Source: an uncultured Candidatus Melainabacteria bacterium (GTDB lineage Bacteria > Cyanobacteriota > Vampirovibrionia > Gastranaerophilales > Gastranaerophilaceae). From it: a DNA stretch of 64,000 nt. The translations under genes were made by a program, and so were the position numbers. The stretch spans positions 62,001-126,000 of the forward strand of contig CAKUUX010000002.1 in the NCBI GenBank assembly GCA_934693165.1, in the 5' to 3' direction. Shown in pieces: positions 51,997-60,057 of the stretch (position 1 is the first letter of the stretch; every line of letters starts with the position of its first letter). Under the pieces are notes generated by a model. The model saw nothing but the letters and a program-made list of their open reading frames with translations, searched no databases and was not told the DNA's origin.

Positions 51997-52340
51997 TATA
52001 TTTTGTCTTTTTTCAAGTTTAATGTAAATTTACTAAAATCGTTTTCTTCAATTGCAAGTAAGATTTTTAAAGCTGCTTCTCTTTGTGTTTTTGCAGGTGC
52101 TAATCTTAATAATTCAATTGCCTTCATAATTACAGGGTCTGAATCATACCAACGATTACCTTTTCCTTGGTATTTACCCATCATATCATATACGTGATCT
52201 AACACTTCTGAAGCAACTTGTGTTTGTAATTGTAAAATAAATTCTGCTGCTTCATCTTTTGTTTTGGCTGGTGATAATTTCAAAAGTTCCAATGCTTCTT
52301 TCAAGATTGGGTCTTTGTCGTACCAACGTCTATTTTCCAT
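51996..52340 (-). CDS. Unknown protein with two WYDxDP repeats
   Basis: 114 residues with an internal duplication: NRRWYDKDPILKEALELL ... SPAKTKDEAAEFIL (residues 3-36) and GNRWYDSDPVIMKAIELL ... APAKTQREAALKIL (about 61-93). The two units are separated by a helical linker. No signal peptide. Function unknown. GAGGTAG precedes the ATG, and TATAAT lies at 52361-52356 (minus), so this heads a two-gene unit with folE2, to which it is coupled. Confidence 0.8.
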   Translation of the reverse strand: MENRRWYDKDPILKEALELLKLSPAKTKDEAAEFILQLQTQVASEVLDHVYDMMGKYQGKGNRWYDSDPVIMKAIELLRLAPAKTQREAALKILLAIEENDFSKFTLNLKKDKI

Positions 52341-52486
52341 ATCTACCTCGTGTTTATTATACGTTCGCTTTCTTTTTGGTTATTCTAGCATATATCTTAA
52401 AATTTTTATAGGTATTATATTTTTTATTTTTATTTTTATTTTATTTGTGATAAATTTTTCTATGTTAACTTAATTGGAGAAAATGT

Positions 52487-52924
52487 ATGAAATTACTTGT
52501 TTTGAATGGTCCGAATTTAAATATGTTAGGTAAAAGAGAACCTGAAATTTATGGAAAAAATACTCTAAATGATGTACAGAATTTAGTGGAGTCATACTGT
52601 AATTCAATTGATTGCTCTGTAGAATTTTTTCAATCTAACCATGAAGGTGATTTAATAGATAAAATTCAACAGGCAGAAGTTGACGGTATCGTATTTAATG
52701 CAGGTGCTTATACACACACAAGTATTGCCCTAAGAGATGCAATTGCAAGCGTAAAAACTCCAGTTATAGAAGTTCATATTTCAAATGTTCATTCTCGTGA
52801 AGAATTCAGACACAAATCAATGATTGCCCCAGTATGTTTAGGTCAAATTTGTGGTTTTGGCTTAGATAGTTATATACTAGCTATTGAGGGTTTGAATCGC
52901 TTTCTTTCAAAGGACGCAAAATAA
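52487..52924 (+). CDS. aroQ: 3-dehydroquinate dehydratase, type II
   Basis: 145 residues. Catalytic features: LVLNGPNLNMLGKREPEIYG (Arg and Tyr), QSNHEGDLIDKIQ, FNAGAYTHTSIALRDA, IEVHISNVHSREEFRHKS (His and Arg). Third step of the shikimate pathway; together with aroA, B, C and K here only aroG/F and aroE are missing from the window. GGAG precedes the ATG. The 3' end overlaps the convergent 52881 gene by 44 bases. Confidence 0.96.
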   Translation: MKLLVLNGPNLNMLGKREPEIYGKNTLNDVQNLVESYCNSIDCSVEFFQSNHEGDLIDKIQQAEVDGIVFNAGAYTHTSIALRDAIASVKTPVIEVHISNVHSREEFRHKSMIAPVCLGQICGFGLDSYILAIEGLNRFLSKDAK

Positions 52925-53180
52925 CGATTGAGCTTAAGTTCAATTGAATAAAATCGTGAAATTCTGCAGGCTTATTTGGAATAAGTCTGTTTCTAAGTTC
53001 GCAATTTTTGATTGCAACAAATTTTTTTACGCCGTTTAAAATATCACTCAAAACACGGTTTCTTTTACCAGTTTTTGGCATAAACACAGAACCTCTGATT
53101 TCATAGTCTTGGGTTATTACTAAAACTCTTTCTGACCATACTCCTGAATTAAAATCATTAGCTGAAAATTGTCCTGTCAT
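52881..53180 (-). CDS. Small protein of unknown function downstream of gspF
   Basis: 99 residues, probably a small beta-rich cytosolic protein (SERVLVITQDYEIRGSVFMPKTGKRNRVLSDILNG, KKFVAIKNCELRN, FIQLNLSSIVILRPL). No signal peptide. The pattern is somewhat like small PilZ-type or DUF proteins, but I cannot place it. AAGGAAAT precedes the ATG. It follows gspF by 21 bases in the same direction, so it may be the last gene of the secretion operon. Its last 44 bases overlap aroQ. Confidence 0.72.
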   Translation of the reverse strand: MTGQFSANDFNSGVWSERVLVITQDYEIRGSVFMPKTGKRNRVLSDILNGVKKFVAIKNCELRNRLIPNKPAEFHDFIQLNLSSIVILRPLKESDSNPQ

Positions 53181-53201
53181 ATTAATTATTTCCTTTCGTT
53201 A

Positions 53202-54410
53202 TTACATTTCGTATGATTGGAACAATGGTAAGTATAAAGCTAAAGCAAGTACCAATACAATACCACCAATTACAATAAGCATTATTGGTTCAATAGCTTT
53301 TGTCATTGTGTTGATTACTTTATCCAAAGTTTTATCAATAAATATTGTTGCTTGATACATCATTTCGCCCAAACGACCTGATTGTTCGCCTGTTGCTATC
53401 ATAAATAAAATCATATTGGGAATAGCTTTTGTAGCCCTAAGTGCTACAGATAAGTGTTTACCTTGTTGCACTTCTGCTGTAGCCAAACTGATTTTGTCTT
53501 TCAATGTTGAATTTGTCAATGTTATATTTGAAAGATACAAGCAGTCTACAACTGGAATACCAGCATCGTAGGCAACTTGCATTACAGATACAAAGTTCGA
53601 AAAATTCGAAAATTGGATTAATTGATTGATAATAGGAATTTTTAATACATATTTATCAATCATTCTTCTAGATGGTGTCCATCTAAGCAAGAACATACTT
53701 CCAAAGATTACTGTACCAAAAATCAATGGGATAGCAGGCCAATATGTCTTTAAGAATACACCCATATCCATTAATGTTTTTGTAATCCACGGAAGTTCTT
53801 TGTCTAATGTATCAAACATTTCTGCAAAAGCTGGGAATACGAATACCAACATTACGGTTGTAACCAACATCGCCAAAATGATTACAAAAACCGGATACAT
53901 TAAAGCTCCGACTACCCTACTTCTGATGTCTTCTTCTTTTTTCAAAAGTTCAAGTAGACGTTCCATTGTTTTTTCAAGTTCACCGGCATCTTCACCGGCT
54001 CTTACTAGACCGATATAAATCTGACCAAAAACTTCGGGATACCTAGCAACCGTATCTGCAAAGGTTGATCCTGACATAATTTGTCGTCTTAATTCTTGAG
54101 CTACAGCTTTTAATTTTTTATTTGTTGCGTCCTTTTCAATAAACGTTAAGGCTTCAATTACAGGAATACCTGATTGTACAAGAATTTGAAAAGTGGAAGT
54201 AAATTCAACTCTTTCATTAAGCTTGAGTTTATTAATTTTTCTATATTCAACCTTGTTTTCATTAGAACTACCTTTTCCTGTTTCCAAAATTTTTGTAGGA
54301 ATGTAACCCATTTTTCTAATGAGATCTCTTGCTTCCTTATGGTTGGAAGCTTCCAGTGTTCCTTTGATAACGTCTTTATTTTTTAATGCTGTATAACTGT
54401 ATATTGGCAT
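53202..54410 (-). CDS. gspF: Type II secretion inner-membrane protein GspF
   Basis: 402 residues. The N-terminal YSYTALKNKDVIKGTLEASNHKEARDLIRKMGYIP is characteristic of GspF/PilC. Two repeated T2SSF domains each carry the ATSDG-like segments (FQILVQSGIPVIEAL; MQVAYDAGIPVVDCL) with three membrane helices. It is the polytopic platform protein coupled to the GspE ATPase. GspF and PilC are homologues; the C-D-E-F gene order favours T2SS. It starts 10 bases after gspE. Confidence 0.93.
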   Translation of the reverse strand: MPIYSYTALKNKDVIKGTLEASNHKEARDLIRKMGYIPTKILETGKGSSNENKVEYRKINKLKLNERVEFTSTFQILVQSGIPVIEALTFIEKDATNKKLKAVAQELRRQIMSGSTFADTVARYPEVFGQIYIGLVRAGEDAGELEKTMERLLELLKKEEDIRSRVVGALMYPVFVIILAMLVTTVMLVFVFPAFAEMFDTLDKELPWITKTLMDMGVFLKTYWPAIPLIFGTVIFGSMFLLRWTPSRRMIDKYVLKIPIINQLIQFSNFSNFVSVMQVAYDAGIPVVDCLYLSNITLTNSTLKDKISLATAEVQQGKHLSVALRATKAIPNMILFMIATGEQSGRLGEMMYQATIFIDKTLDKVINTMTKAIEPIMLIVIGGIVLVLALALYLPLFQSYEM

Positions 54411-54420
54411 TTATAAAATC

Positions 54421-56505
54421 CTATTCATTAACTAAACCTAAAACTCTGACATATTCAGAGATAGTTGTTTCACCATTAAGTATGTGATTTAGGCAAGATT
54501 GACTTAAAGTTTTCATACCTGTAGCAATTGCAGCATCTTCAATTTCAATATCGTGTGCCCCTTGTGAAATCAATTTTCTGATTTCTTTTGAAATAGGAAG
54601 AATTTCGTATACTCCCATACGACCTTTATAACCTGTCATATCACATTGTCCGCAACCTTTTGCTCTATACAATTTTGTTTGCATAAGTTTTTGTATGTCT
54701 TCTTCGTCATTGAAAATTTGGGCGGCTTCCTCGTGTGACGGATAATATTCTTCTTTGCAATCAGCACAAAGGTGTCTAACAAGTCTTTGCGAAATTACAC
54801 CTATCAATGTTGAAGATACTAAATAATCTTTAGCACCCATTTCGATTAAACGCGTAAGTGTAGATGCTGCTGAATTTGTGTGAACAGTACTTAGTACTAA
54901 GTGACCGGTAAGAGCTGCTGAAATGGCAACTTCAAGTGTTTCGTAGTCACGGATTTCACCAACAAGTATAATATCAGGGTCTTGTCTTAGGATTGCTCTC
55001 ATACACGATGCAAATGTAATACCTGCTTTAACGTTAACTTGTGATTGGTTAACACCTTCAAGCTTAATTTCTATTGGGTCTTCAATTGTAGTAATATTTA
55101 CGCCCTCTGTGTTTAAGTTTTTAAGAATTGAATACAAAGTTGTAGTTTTACCAGAACCAGTAGGACCTGATGTTAAAATGATACCGTTTGGACTTGTGAT
55201 AAGTTTTTTTATCTTTTGAATATCTTTTTCGCTTGCACCCATCAATTTAATATCTTTTTCAGAAGAATTTAATGTAACAGCTGGTGCAAGTACACGAATT
55301 ACCATTTTTTCTTTGCCAGAAACAGGAAGTGAGTTTATACGGAAATCAAACTCTTTGTCTTTATAGTTAATAGTAAAAGTACCATCTTGAGGTCGTCTGT
55401 GTTCTGCAATATTCATTCTTGAAAGAACTTTAAAACGTGTTAATACAGGTTGTTCTATTTTTGCCGGTAAATCAAGGGCGTGTCTTAAAATACCATCTAT
55501 TCTGTATCTTATTACGTGGTTTTTTAGTCTTGGTTCAATGTGAATATCAGATGCTTTTAAATCAATAGCATCTGTTAAAATTTTATTTACGAATTCAGCA
55601 ACTGTACCTGAATTTTCTTGTAATTCTTTATCAATTTGTTCCCACAAAGAATCTTCAACGCTTAGTTGACTGGCTTCTGCTTCTAATTTTTTTAAGATAC
55701 TATCAGATTGTTTTTTCTCTTTAGAAAAATATTTATCAACTGTTTGTTCAAATTCATAAGAAGTAATGATGTATGGTTTTGGATTTTGACCTGTTATATA
55801 AACAATTTCTTTTAAAGATGCCGTATTATATGGTTCTACAACTCCAACTTGCAAAATTTTTCCATCTGAAAACATTGGTAAAATTTTATTTTCTCTAATA
55901 AAATCTTCTGGAAGCATTGAAATATTTTTATCTAACGCTTTAAACATTTCTGTTGTAACGTTTTCCATATTAAAAACTTCTGCTAAAACTGTTTTTAGTC
56001 TTGGTAAAGCAATAGCTCCCATTTGATAAAGAATTGTTCCAATCGGTTCCATTCTTTTTTTTGCATCTTCCATCGCTTCTGCAAGTTGAACTTCTGTGAT
56101 TTCACCTTTATTATAAAGAATATCTCCAACCTTTTTATTCATTTCAGCAAAAGTTTTTGGAACAGTTTTATTTTCTTGTCCAGAATGAGTATTAAGCTCT
56201 GTTGGAGTTTCTTCTGTTGCTTGAATACCTTGTGCTGGTTTATCCATTGTTGGAGGATTTATACTTACAAACAATTCATCAAAAGCTTCATTTGGTAAAA
56301 ATATAAACTGAGTATCGCAACCACAAACAGCCTTAATTAATTCCCCAGCTTCGTGTTTACGAGTATGCTGATTTCCGACAGCAAAAAGAGTAGTGTTTTT
56401 TACATTGATTGGCAAAAACTGGAATTCTTTCAATTTTGCAAGGTCAAATTTTGAAACAACTTCTTTGTTTATATTCGCTTTTAACTTTTGTATTTTTTCA
56501 TCCAT
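54421..56505 (-). CDS. gspE: Type II secretion ATPase GspE
   Basis: 694 residues. An N-terminal MshEN-type region and linker (to about 300) precede the ATPase core: DLKASDIHIEP, Walker A SGPTGSGKTTTL (Lys about 452), Asp box TIEDPIE, Walker B DPDIILVGEIRDYETLE and His box TGHLVLSTVHTNSA. The zinc CM domain has CADC and CGQC, 40-odd residues apart. All catalytic elements are intact, in contrast to the GspE-like protein at 43.7 kb. The initiation codon overlaps the gspD stop (TAATG). Confidence 0.95.
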   Translation of the reverse strand: MDEKIQKLKANINKEVVSKFDLAKLKEFQFLPINVKNTTLFAVGNQHTRKHEAGELIKAVCGCDTQFIFLPNEAFDELFVSINPPTMDKPAQGIQATEETPTELNTHSGQENKTVPKTFAEMNKKVGDILYNKGEITEVQLAEAMEDAKKRMEPIGTILYQMGAIALPRLKTVLAEVFNMENVTTEMFKALDKNISMLPEDFIRENKILPMFSDGKILQVGVVEPYNTASLKEIVYITGQNPKPYIITSYEFEQTVDKYFSKEKKQSDSILKKLEAEASQLSVEDSLWEQIDKELQENSGTVAEFVNKILTDAIDLKASDIHIEPRLKNHVIRYRIDGILRHALDLPAKIEQPVLTRFKVLSRMNIAEHRRPQDGTFTINYKDKEFDFRINSLPVSGKEKMVIRVLAPAVTLNSSEKDIKLMGASEKDIQKIKKLITSPNGIILTSGPTGSGKTTTLYSILKNLNTEGVNITTIEDPIEIKLEGVNQSQVNVKAGITFASCMRAILRQDPDIILVGEIRDYETLEVAISAALTGHLVLSTVHTNSAASTLTRLIEMGAKDYLVSSTLIGVISQRLVRHLCADCKEEYYPSHEEAAQIFNDEEDIQKLMQTKLYRAKGCGQCDMTGYKGRMGVYEILPISKEIRKLISQGAHDIEIEDAAIATGMKTLSQSCLNHILNGETTISEYVRVLGLVNE

Positions 56506-58268
56506 TATAGTTCACTGCTTCTTTTAGTTCTTGGAATTCTTTTGTAAGTTTCAATATCTTCTTCGTCAAAGATAATTCTAGGTGTAACCATTACGATAAA
56601 TTCTGATTTACTTCTTGAAAGATTTGAAGAACGGAATAAAAATCCTATTACTGGAATATCACCTAACACTGGAATTTTAGAAATCCCTTTAGATTCTTGT
56701 TCGTTAACAAGACCACCTAAGATTAACGTATCACCATCTTTTACACGAATATTTTTCAAATCAAGGTTTCTTCTTGCAAGTAATGTTGCTTCTACGTCCT
56801 CCCCTTCACCTAATTGACCTGCAACTACTGTGTAGTTTGGATTGATGTTGAATGTAACGTATCCTTCAGGGCTTATTTGAGGGGTTATAGAGAATTTCAA
56901 ACCTTTATCTTCCCCAATTTCATAGTTTTTAGTTAATTTGTATGAACCAGTTGTTGTTGCATTTGTTCCAGAATCAGTTGTAACTTTTTTGATATAGTCT
57001 TCTGTTAAGTCAATTGTTGAAGTTTGACCGTTTGTTACTAAGATACGTGGATTTGATAACAACTTGCCTTTTGTGTTTGTCATCAAATAATTAACAGCCC
57101 ATTCAATTGTCGTAGCATAGTTTTGTTTTGTACCACCTTCACCAAGAATTGGTACAGGACCTCTTAATAATATACTTGTAGCTAAGCCACCATTCATTGT
57201 TACCCTTGTATTACCGTGAGCGTATGCCCATTGGTTTGTAAGTTGTTTTGAACCATTTTCATTTGATTCAACAATTGCAATTTCAAGATATGCCATTAAT
57301 TGTTTTTTATCGTGTTCTGCAACGAAATCTCTAATTGTTTCAATTTGATTATCGTTACCACCTATAATATTAATAGTACCAATTTGTGGATAGTAAGATA
57401 CTGTCAATGATTGAGTAGGAAATGATGAAAAAGATCCTGCTTTTACGTCATTTTTAATTTCGCAAGCTACAAAACCTTCCCCAAGTTTGATATCTTCTGC
57501 ACCACCAGTAGGTCTTGACATAAATAGGTCACTAGCTCCACCAGTACTTTTTACACCAAATGTTGTTGGTACTAAAATTTTACATATTAAGTCTGCCATT
57601 TCTTTTGGTGTTGTGTGATTTAATATGAAAGTTGTTGATTTTGGTTTTTTATCAAATTTATCAAGTATTTTTTGTGCCATCAATACATCATTTTTTGTTC
57701 CGAAAATCAATAATTCGTTATCAAGAGGGTTTGTTGTTACAATATCACCTGTTGATAAGCCTGGAAGATTTTGAGAAAAGATATTTTTATTTAAAAAGTT
57801 TGCAATTAAAGCTGCGTCCAAGTGTTTTACTGGAAGAGCTGTCATTGTGTGTCTTGAATAAGTTAAATCTTTTGCATCTTTTGCATTCGCAACAATCATT
57901 GTTCTATTGTCGATATAATAAGTTAAATCAGAAACTTGTAAAACCATTTTAAAAGCGTCATTTAATGGTACATTAACCAAGTCTAAAGTGATTTTTTTAT
58001 CTTTAGGTACAGAATTGTGGAACATAATATTTAAGCCTGCTTTGTCAGCAAACATTCTAAGTACTTGTTGTACATCAGAATCTCTCAAGCTCAATGTAAT
58101 TCTTGGATTTGAACTAGTGAATTGAATATCACCTTCTAATTTCATTTGAGAAGGTTTAGTATCTCTAAGTACTGGTTTTTGGTTTGCAGCAAAGGCTGTA
58201 ATTCCACCCAAAAGTATTACTGCTAATATTGTATATAATATTAAATTTTTTACTCTAACTTTTATCAT
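56505..58268 (-). CDS. gspD: Type II secretion outer-membrane secretin GspD/PilQ
   Basis: 587 residues. Signal peptide with FAANQ cleavage, an STN-like N domain (DVQQVLRMFADKAGLNIMFHNSV), secretin_N repeats (LPVKHLDAALIANFLN), and the C-terminal secretin with VPVLGDIP-type signature IPVLGDIPVIGFLFRSS followed by FIVMVTPRII. It is shorter than gamma-proteobacterial GspD and resembles PilQ in its N domains. It builds the outer-membrane pore, implying a diderm envelope. 13 bases after gspC-like. Confidence 0.94.
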   Translation of the reverse strand: MIKVRVKNLILYTILAVILLGGITAFAANQKPVLRDTKPSQMKLEGDIQFTSSNPRITLSLRDSDVQQVLRMFADKAGLNIMFHNSVPKDKKITLDLVNVPLNDAFKMVLQVSDLTYYIDNRTMIVANAKDAKDLTYSRHTMTALPVKHLDAALIANFLNKNIFSQNLPGLSTGDIVTTNPLDNELLIFGTKNDVLMAQKILDKFDKKPKSTTFILNHTTPKEMADLICKILVPTTFGVKSTGGASDLFMSRPTGGAEDIKLGEGFVACEIKNDVKAGSFSSFPTQSLTVSYYPQIGTINIIGGNDNQIETIRDFVAEHDKKQLMAYLEIAIVESNENGSKQLTNQWAYAHGNTRVTMNGGLATSILLRGPVPILGEGGTKQNYATTIEWAVNYLMTNTKGKLLSNPRILVTNGQTSTIDLTEDYIKKVTTDSGTNATTTGSYKLTKNYEIGEDKGLKFSITPQISPEGYVTFNINPNYTVVAGQLGEGEDVEATLLARRNLDLKNIRVKDGDTLILGGLVNEQESKGISKIPVLGDIPVIGFLFRSSNLSRSKSEFIVMVTPRIIFDEEDIETYKRIPRTKRSSEL

Positions 58269-58281
58269 TTATTTTTTATCC

Positions 58282-59226
58282 CTATAATCTTTGATGTGAG
58301 TTGTAAATCATTCTGTCGATTCCTGCAGAACCTCCAAATTTGTTTCCTAAATTAGAAATAGTATTGTATTCCAATTTACCATTAATTTGTTCACCAACAC
58401 CTGCGCTATATACGTTAGAACCTAATCTAACTGTTACAGTTGAGTTAGTGATGTCCAAAACTTTAAATCTGTTTATGATATCGCCTTTCTTTACAAGATA
58501 ATCAGAACCTTGAATGTTCAAGATTGCAGAAGGACTATATCTATCATATAAAATACCTGAAATAGTTGTAGTAAGAACTTTTTGAGCATCAGAATCTTCT
58601 GGAACTTGTGGAACAGGTTCTGGATAGCTTACTTTTTTCGTAGCACCAAGTGCATTTGTATAAGGTACAAATGGATTTGTTCTTTCTTTATCTGAAATAG
58701 AGAAAGAAACTTTTTTCTGTCCTGTTGCAATAGCAATATCAGCTCCATCAATGTCGTCATCTACATCAATAATTTTTCTACCTTTTCTTGGTACGTAAAC
58801 TCCTGAAACTCCACCATCATTTGGCGTTGGAGATTGACCGTATCCTGTATTCATAGGGGTTGGTAAAGAACCAGTTGTTTGGCTTGAGCTTGCACCCATG
58901 CTATAGAGTGCGTCTAAATCAGATACGTCGCTATTTGCCATTCCTGTATCGGCTACAAATTCTTCTTTGATATTAATAGGGTGTGAATCTAATTGATACA
59001 AATCGTAAATATAGTAAATTGTATATCCTGCTAATAGGGAAAATAAACTGATTAATACAGCGATTGTGCCGTACATAATTTTTTCATTTTTAAAGACATT
59101 ATTAAATCGAATTTTGAACACATTAACAGTGTCATGGCTGATTTCAAATCTATCAGTCATGGCTGTTGGCATGTTAACATATCTAATGTTAACGTTTACT
59201 TTATCGTTGCTAAACCCACTTATCAT
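58282..59226 (-). CDS. GspC/PilP-like inner-membrane component
   Basis: 314 residues. A cytoplasmic start, one membrane helix at about 50-72 (MYGTIAVLISLFSLLAGYTIYYIY), a Pro/Ser/Gly linker, and a C-terminal beta domain (TTISGILYDRYSPSAILNIQGSDYLVKKGDIINRF) that matches the HR homology region of GspC/PilP, which contacts the secretin N0 domain. Its position ahead of gspD-E-F supports a GspC role. An upstream AGGGG is rather far from the ATG (about 13 bases). Confidence 0.78.
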   Translation of the reverse strand: MISGFSNDKVNVNIRYVNMPTAMTDRFEISHDTVNVFKIRFNNVFKNEKIMYGTIAVLISLFSLLAGYTIYYIYDLYQLDSHPINIKEEFVADTGMANSDVSDLDALYSMGASSSQTTGSLPTPMNTGYGQSPTPNDGGVSGVYVPRKGRKIIDVDDDIDGADIAIATGQKKVSFSISDKERTNPFVPYTNALGATKKVSYPEPVPQVPEDSDAQKVLTTTISGILYDRYSPSAILNIQGSDYLVKKGDIINRFKVLDITNSTVTVRLGSNVYSAGVGEQINGKLEYNTISNLGNKFGGSAGIDRMIYNSHQRL

Positions 59227-59297
59227 GGCTTTTTCGCACCCCTATATTCATCTTCCGATTTGTAGTTGGTTTTTACTTTCCCCTAATATTAATTTAT

Positions 59298-59326
59298 ATT
59301 TTACCACGGCTTTATTCAAAAGACAA
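59298..59326 (-). promoter_or_regulatory. Promoter of gsp operon
   Basis: Minus strand: TTGTCT (59326-59321), 17-base spacer ending TGG, TAAAAT (59303-59298), so both a -35 and an extended -10. Confidence 0.7.
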
Positions 59327-59394
59327 AGTTTTTAACATATTTTACGTTTAGTTTTAAACTTTATGCTCATGATTAATGAAATTATTTTTTATTA

Positions 59395-59403
59395 TGTTAA
59401 AAT
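59395..59403 (+). promoter_or_regulatory. Extended -10 of the 59432 gene
   Basis: TGT TAAAAT (-10 at 59398-59403), 28 bases before the ATG, with a normal Shine-Dalgarno between them. Confidence 0.5.
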
Positions 59404-59431
59404 AAGAAGGTAATTGAAAGGAATTTTTATA

Positions 59432-59980
59432 ATGAAGAATAAAATAATTATCGCAATCGTAGTTTTTGTATTAGGCTTTACTTTTAGTTCTACACTTTTA
59501 TCTGTTAATGCAGAAGGACAAAAGGTTCAAAAGACTACAGTTACAACTGTTGAAAAAAGTGAAAAATCAGTTTTAAATAAAAAGCTACAAAAAGCTCCTC
59601 AAATGCAACCTGCGCAAGTAGAAGCTGTTTCAGTAAAACCTTTAGATTTGATTGCAAATCCTGATAATTATTTGAATAAAAAAGTTAAAATAATAGCAAA
59701 TTTTGATAAATTTTCTATTCTCGGTTTAGATTACAAGCCTGCTATGAGAAGTTCTGAAAATTATATTACTTTTTTAGTTCAAAGACCAAATGTAACTAAC
59801 GATATTCCATTATCAGAATTGAAAAACTTCTTATCAAGAGATATGGCAGAAAAATTTATTGATTTAAATAATGGTGATGTTATTGAATACACTGGAACAG
59901 TGTTTTCATCTGCATTAGGCGATGCTTGGGTAGATGTAGAATCTTTAACAGTTATTAAGAAAAAAGAAGTTAAAAAATAA
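59432..59980 (+). CDS. Small secreted protein of unknown function
   Basis: 182 residues. Sec signal peptide (MKNKIIIAIVVFVLGFTFSS...VNA). The mature part has a Lys/Gln-rich linker, then a beta-rich domain (LIANPDNYLNKKVKIIANFDKF, NYITFLVQRP, GDVIEYTGTVFSSALGDAWVDVESL) that looks like an OB-fold. I start at the ATG at 59432 (AAAGGAA upstream); the frame also opens at a TTG at 59414. Divergent from the gsp operon. Confidence 0.8.
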   Translation: MKNKIIIAIVVFVLGFTFSSTLLSVNAEGQKVQKTTVTTVEKSEKSVLNKKLQKAPQMQPAQVEAVSVKPLDLIANPDNYLNKKVKIIANFDKFSILGLDYKPAMRSSENYITFLVQRPNVTNDIPLSELKNFLSRDMAEKFIDLNNGDVIEYTGTVFSSALGDAWVDVESLTVIKKKEVKK

Positions 59981-60057
59981 TTTAAATAAATCATATATAT
60001 GACAAAAAAATAAACATTCTATGTTACACTCATAATATAATAGGGAGATAATATTAG

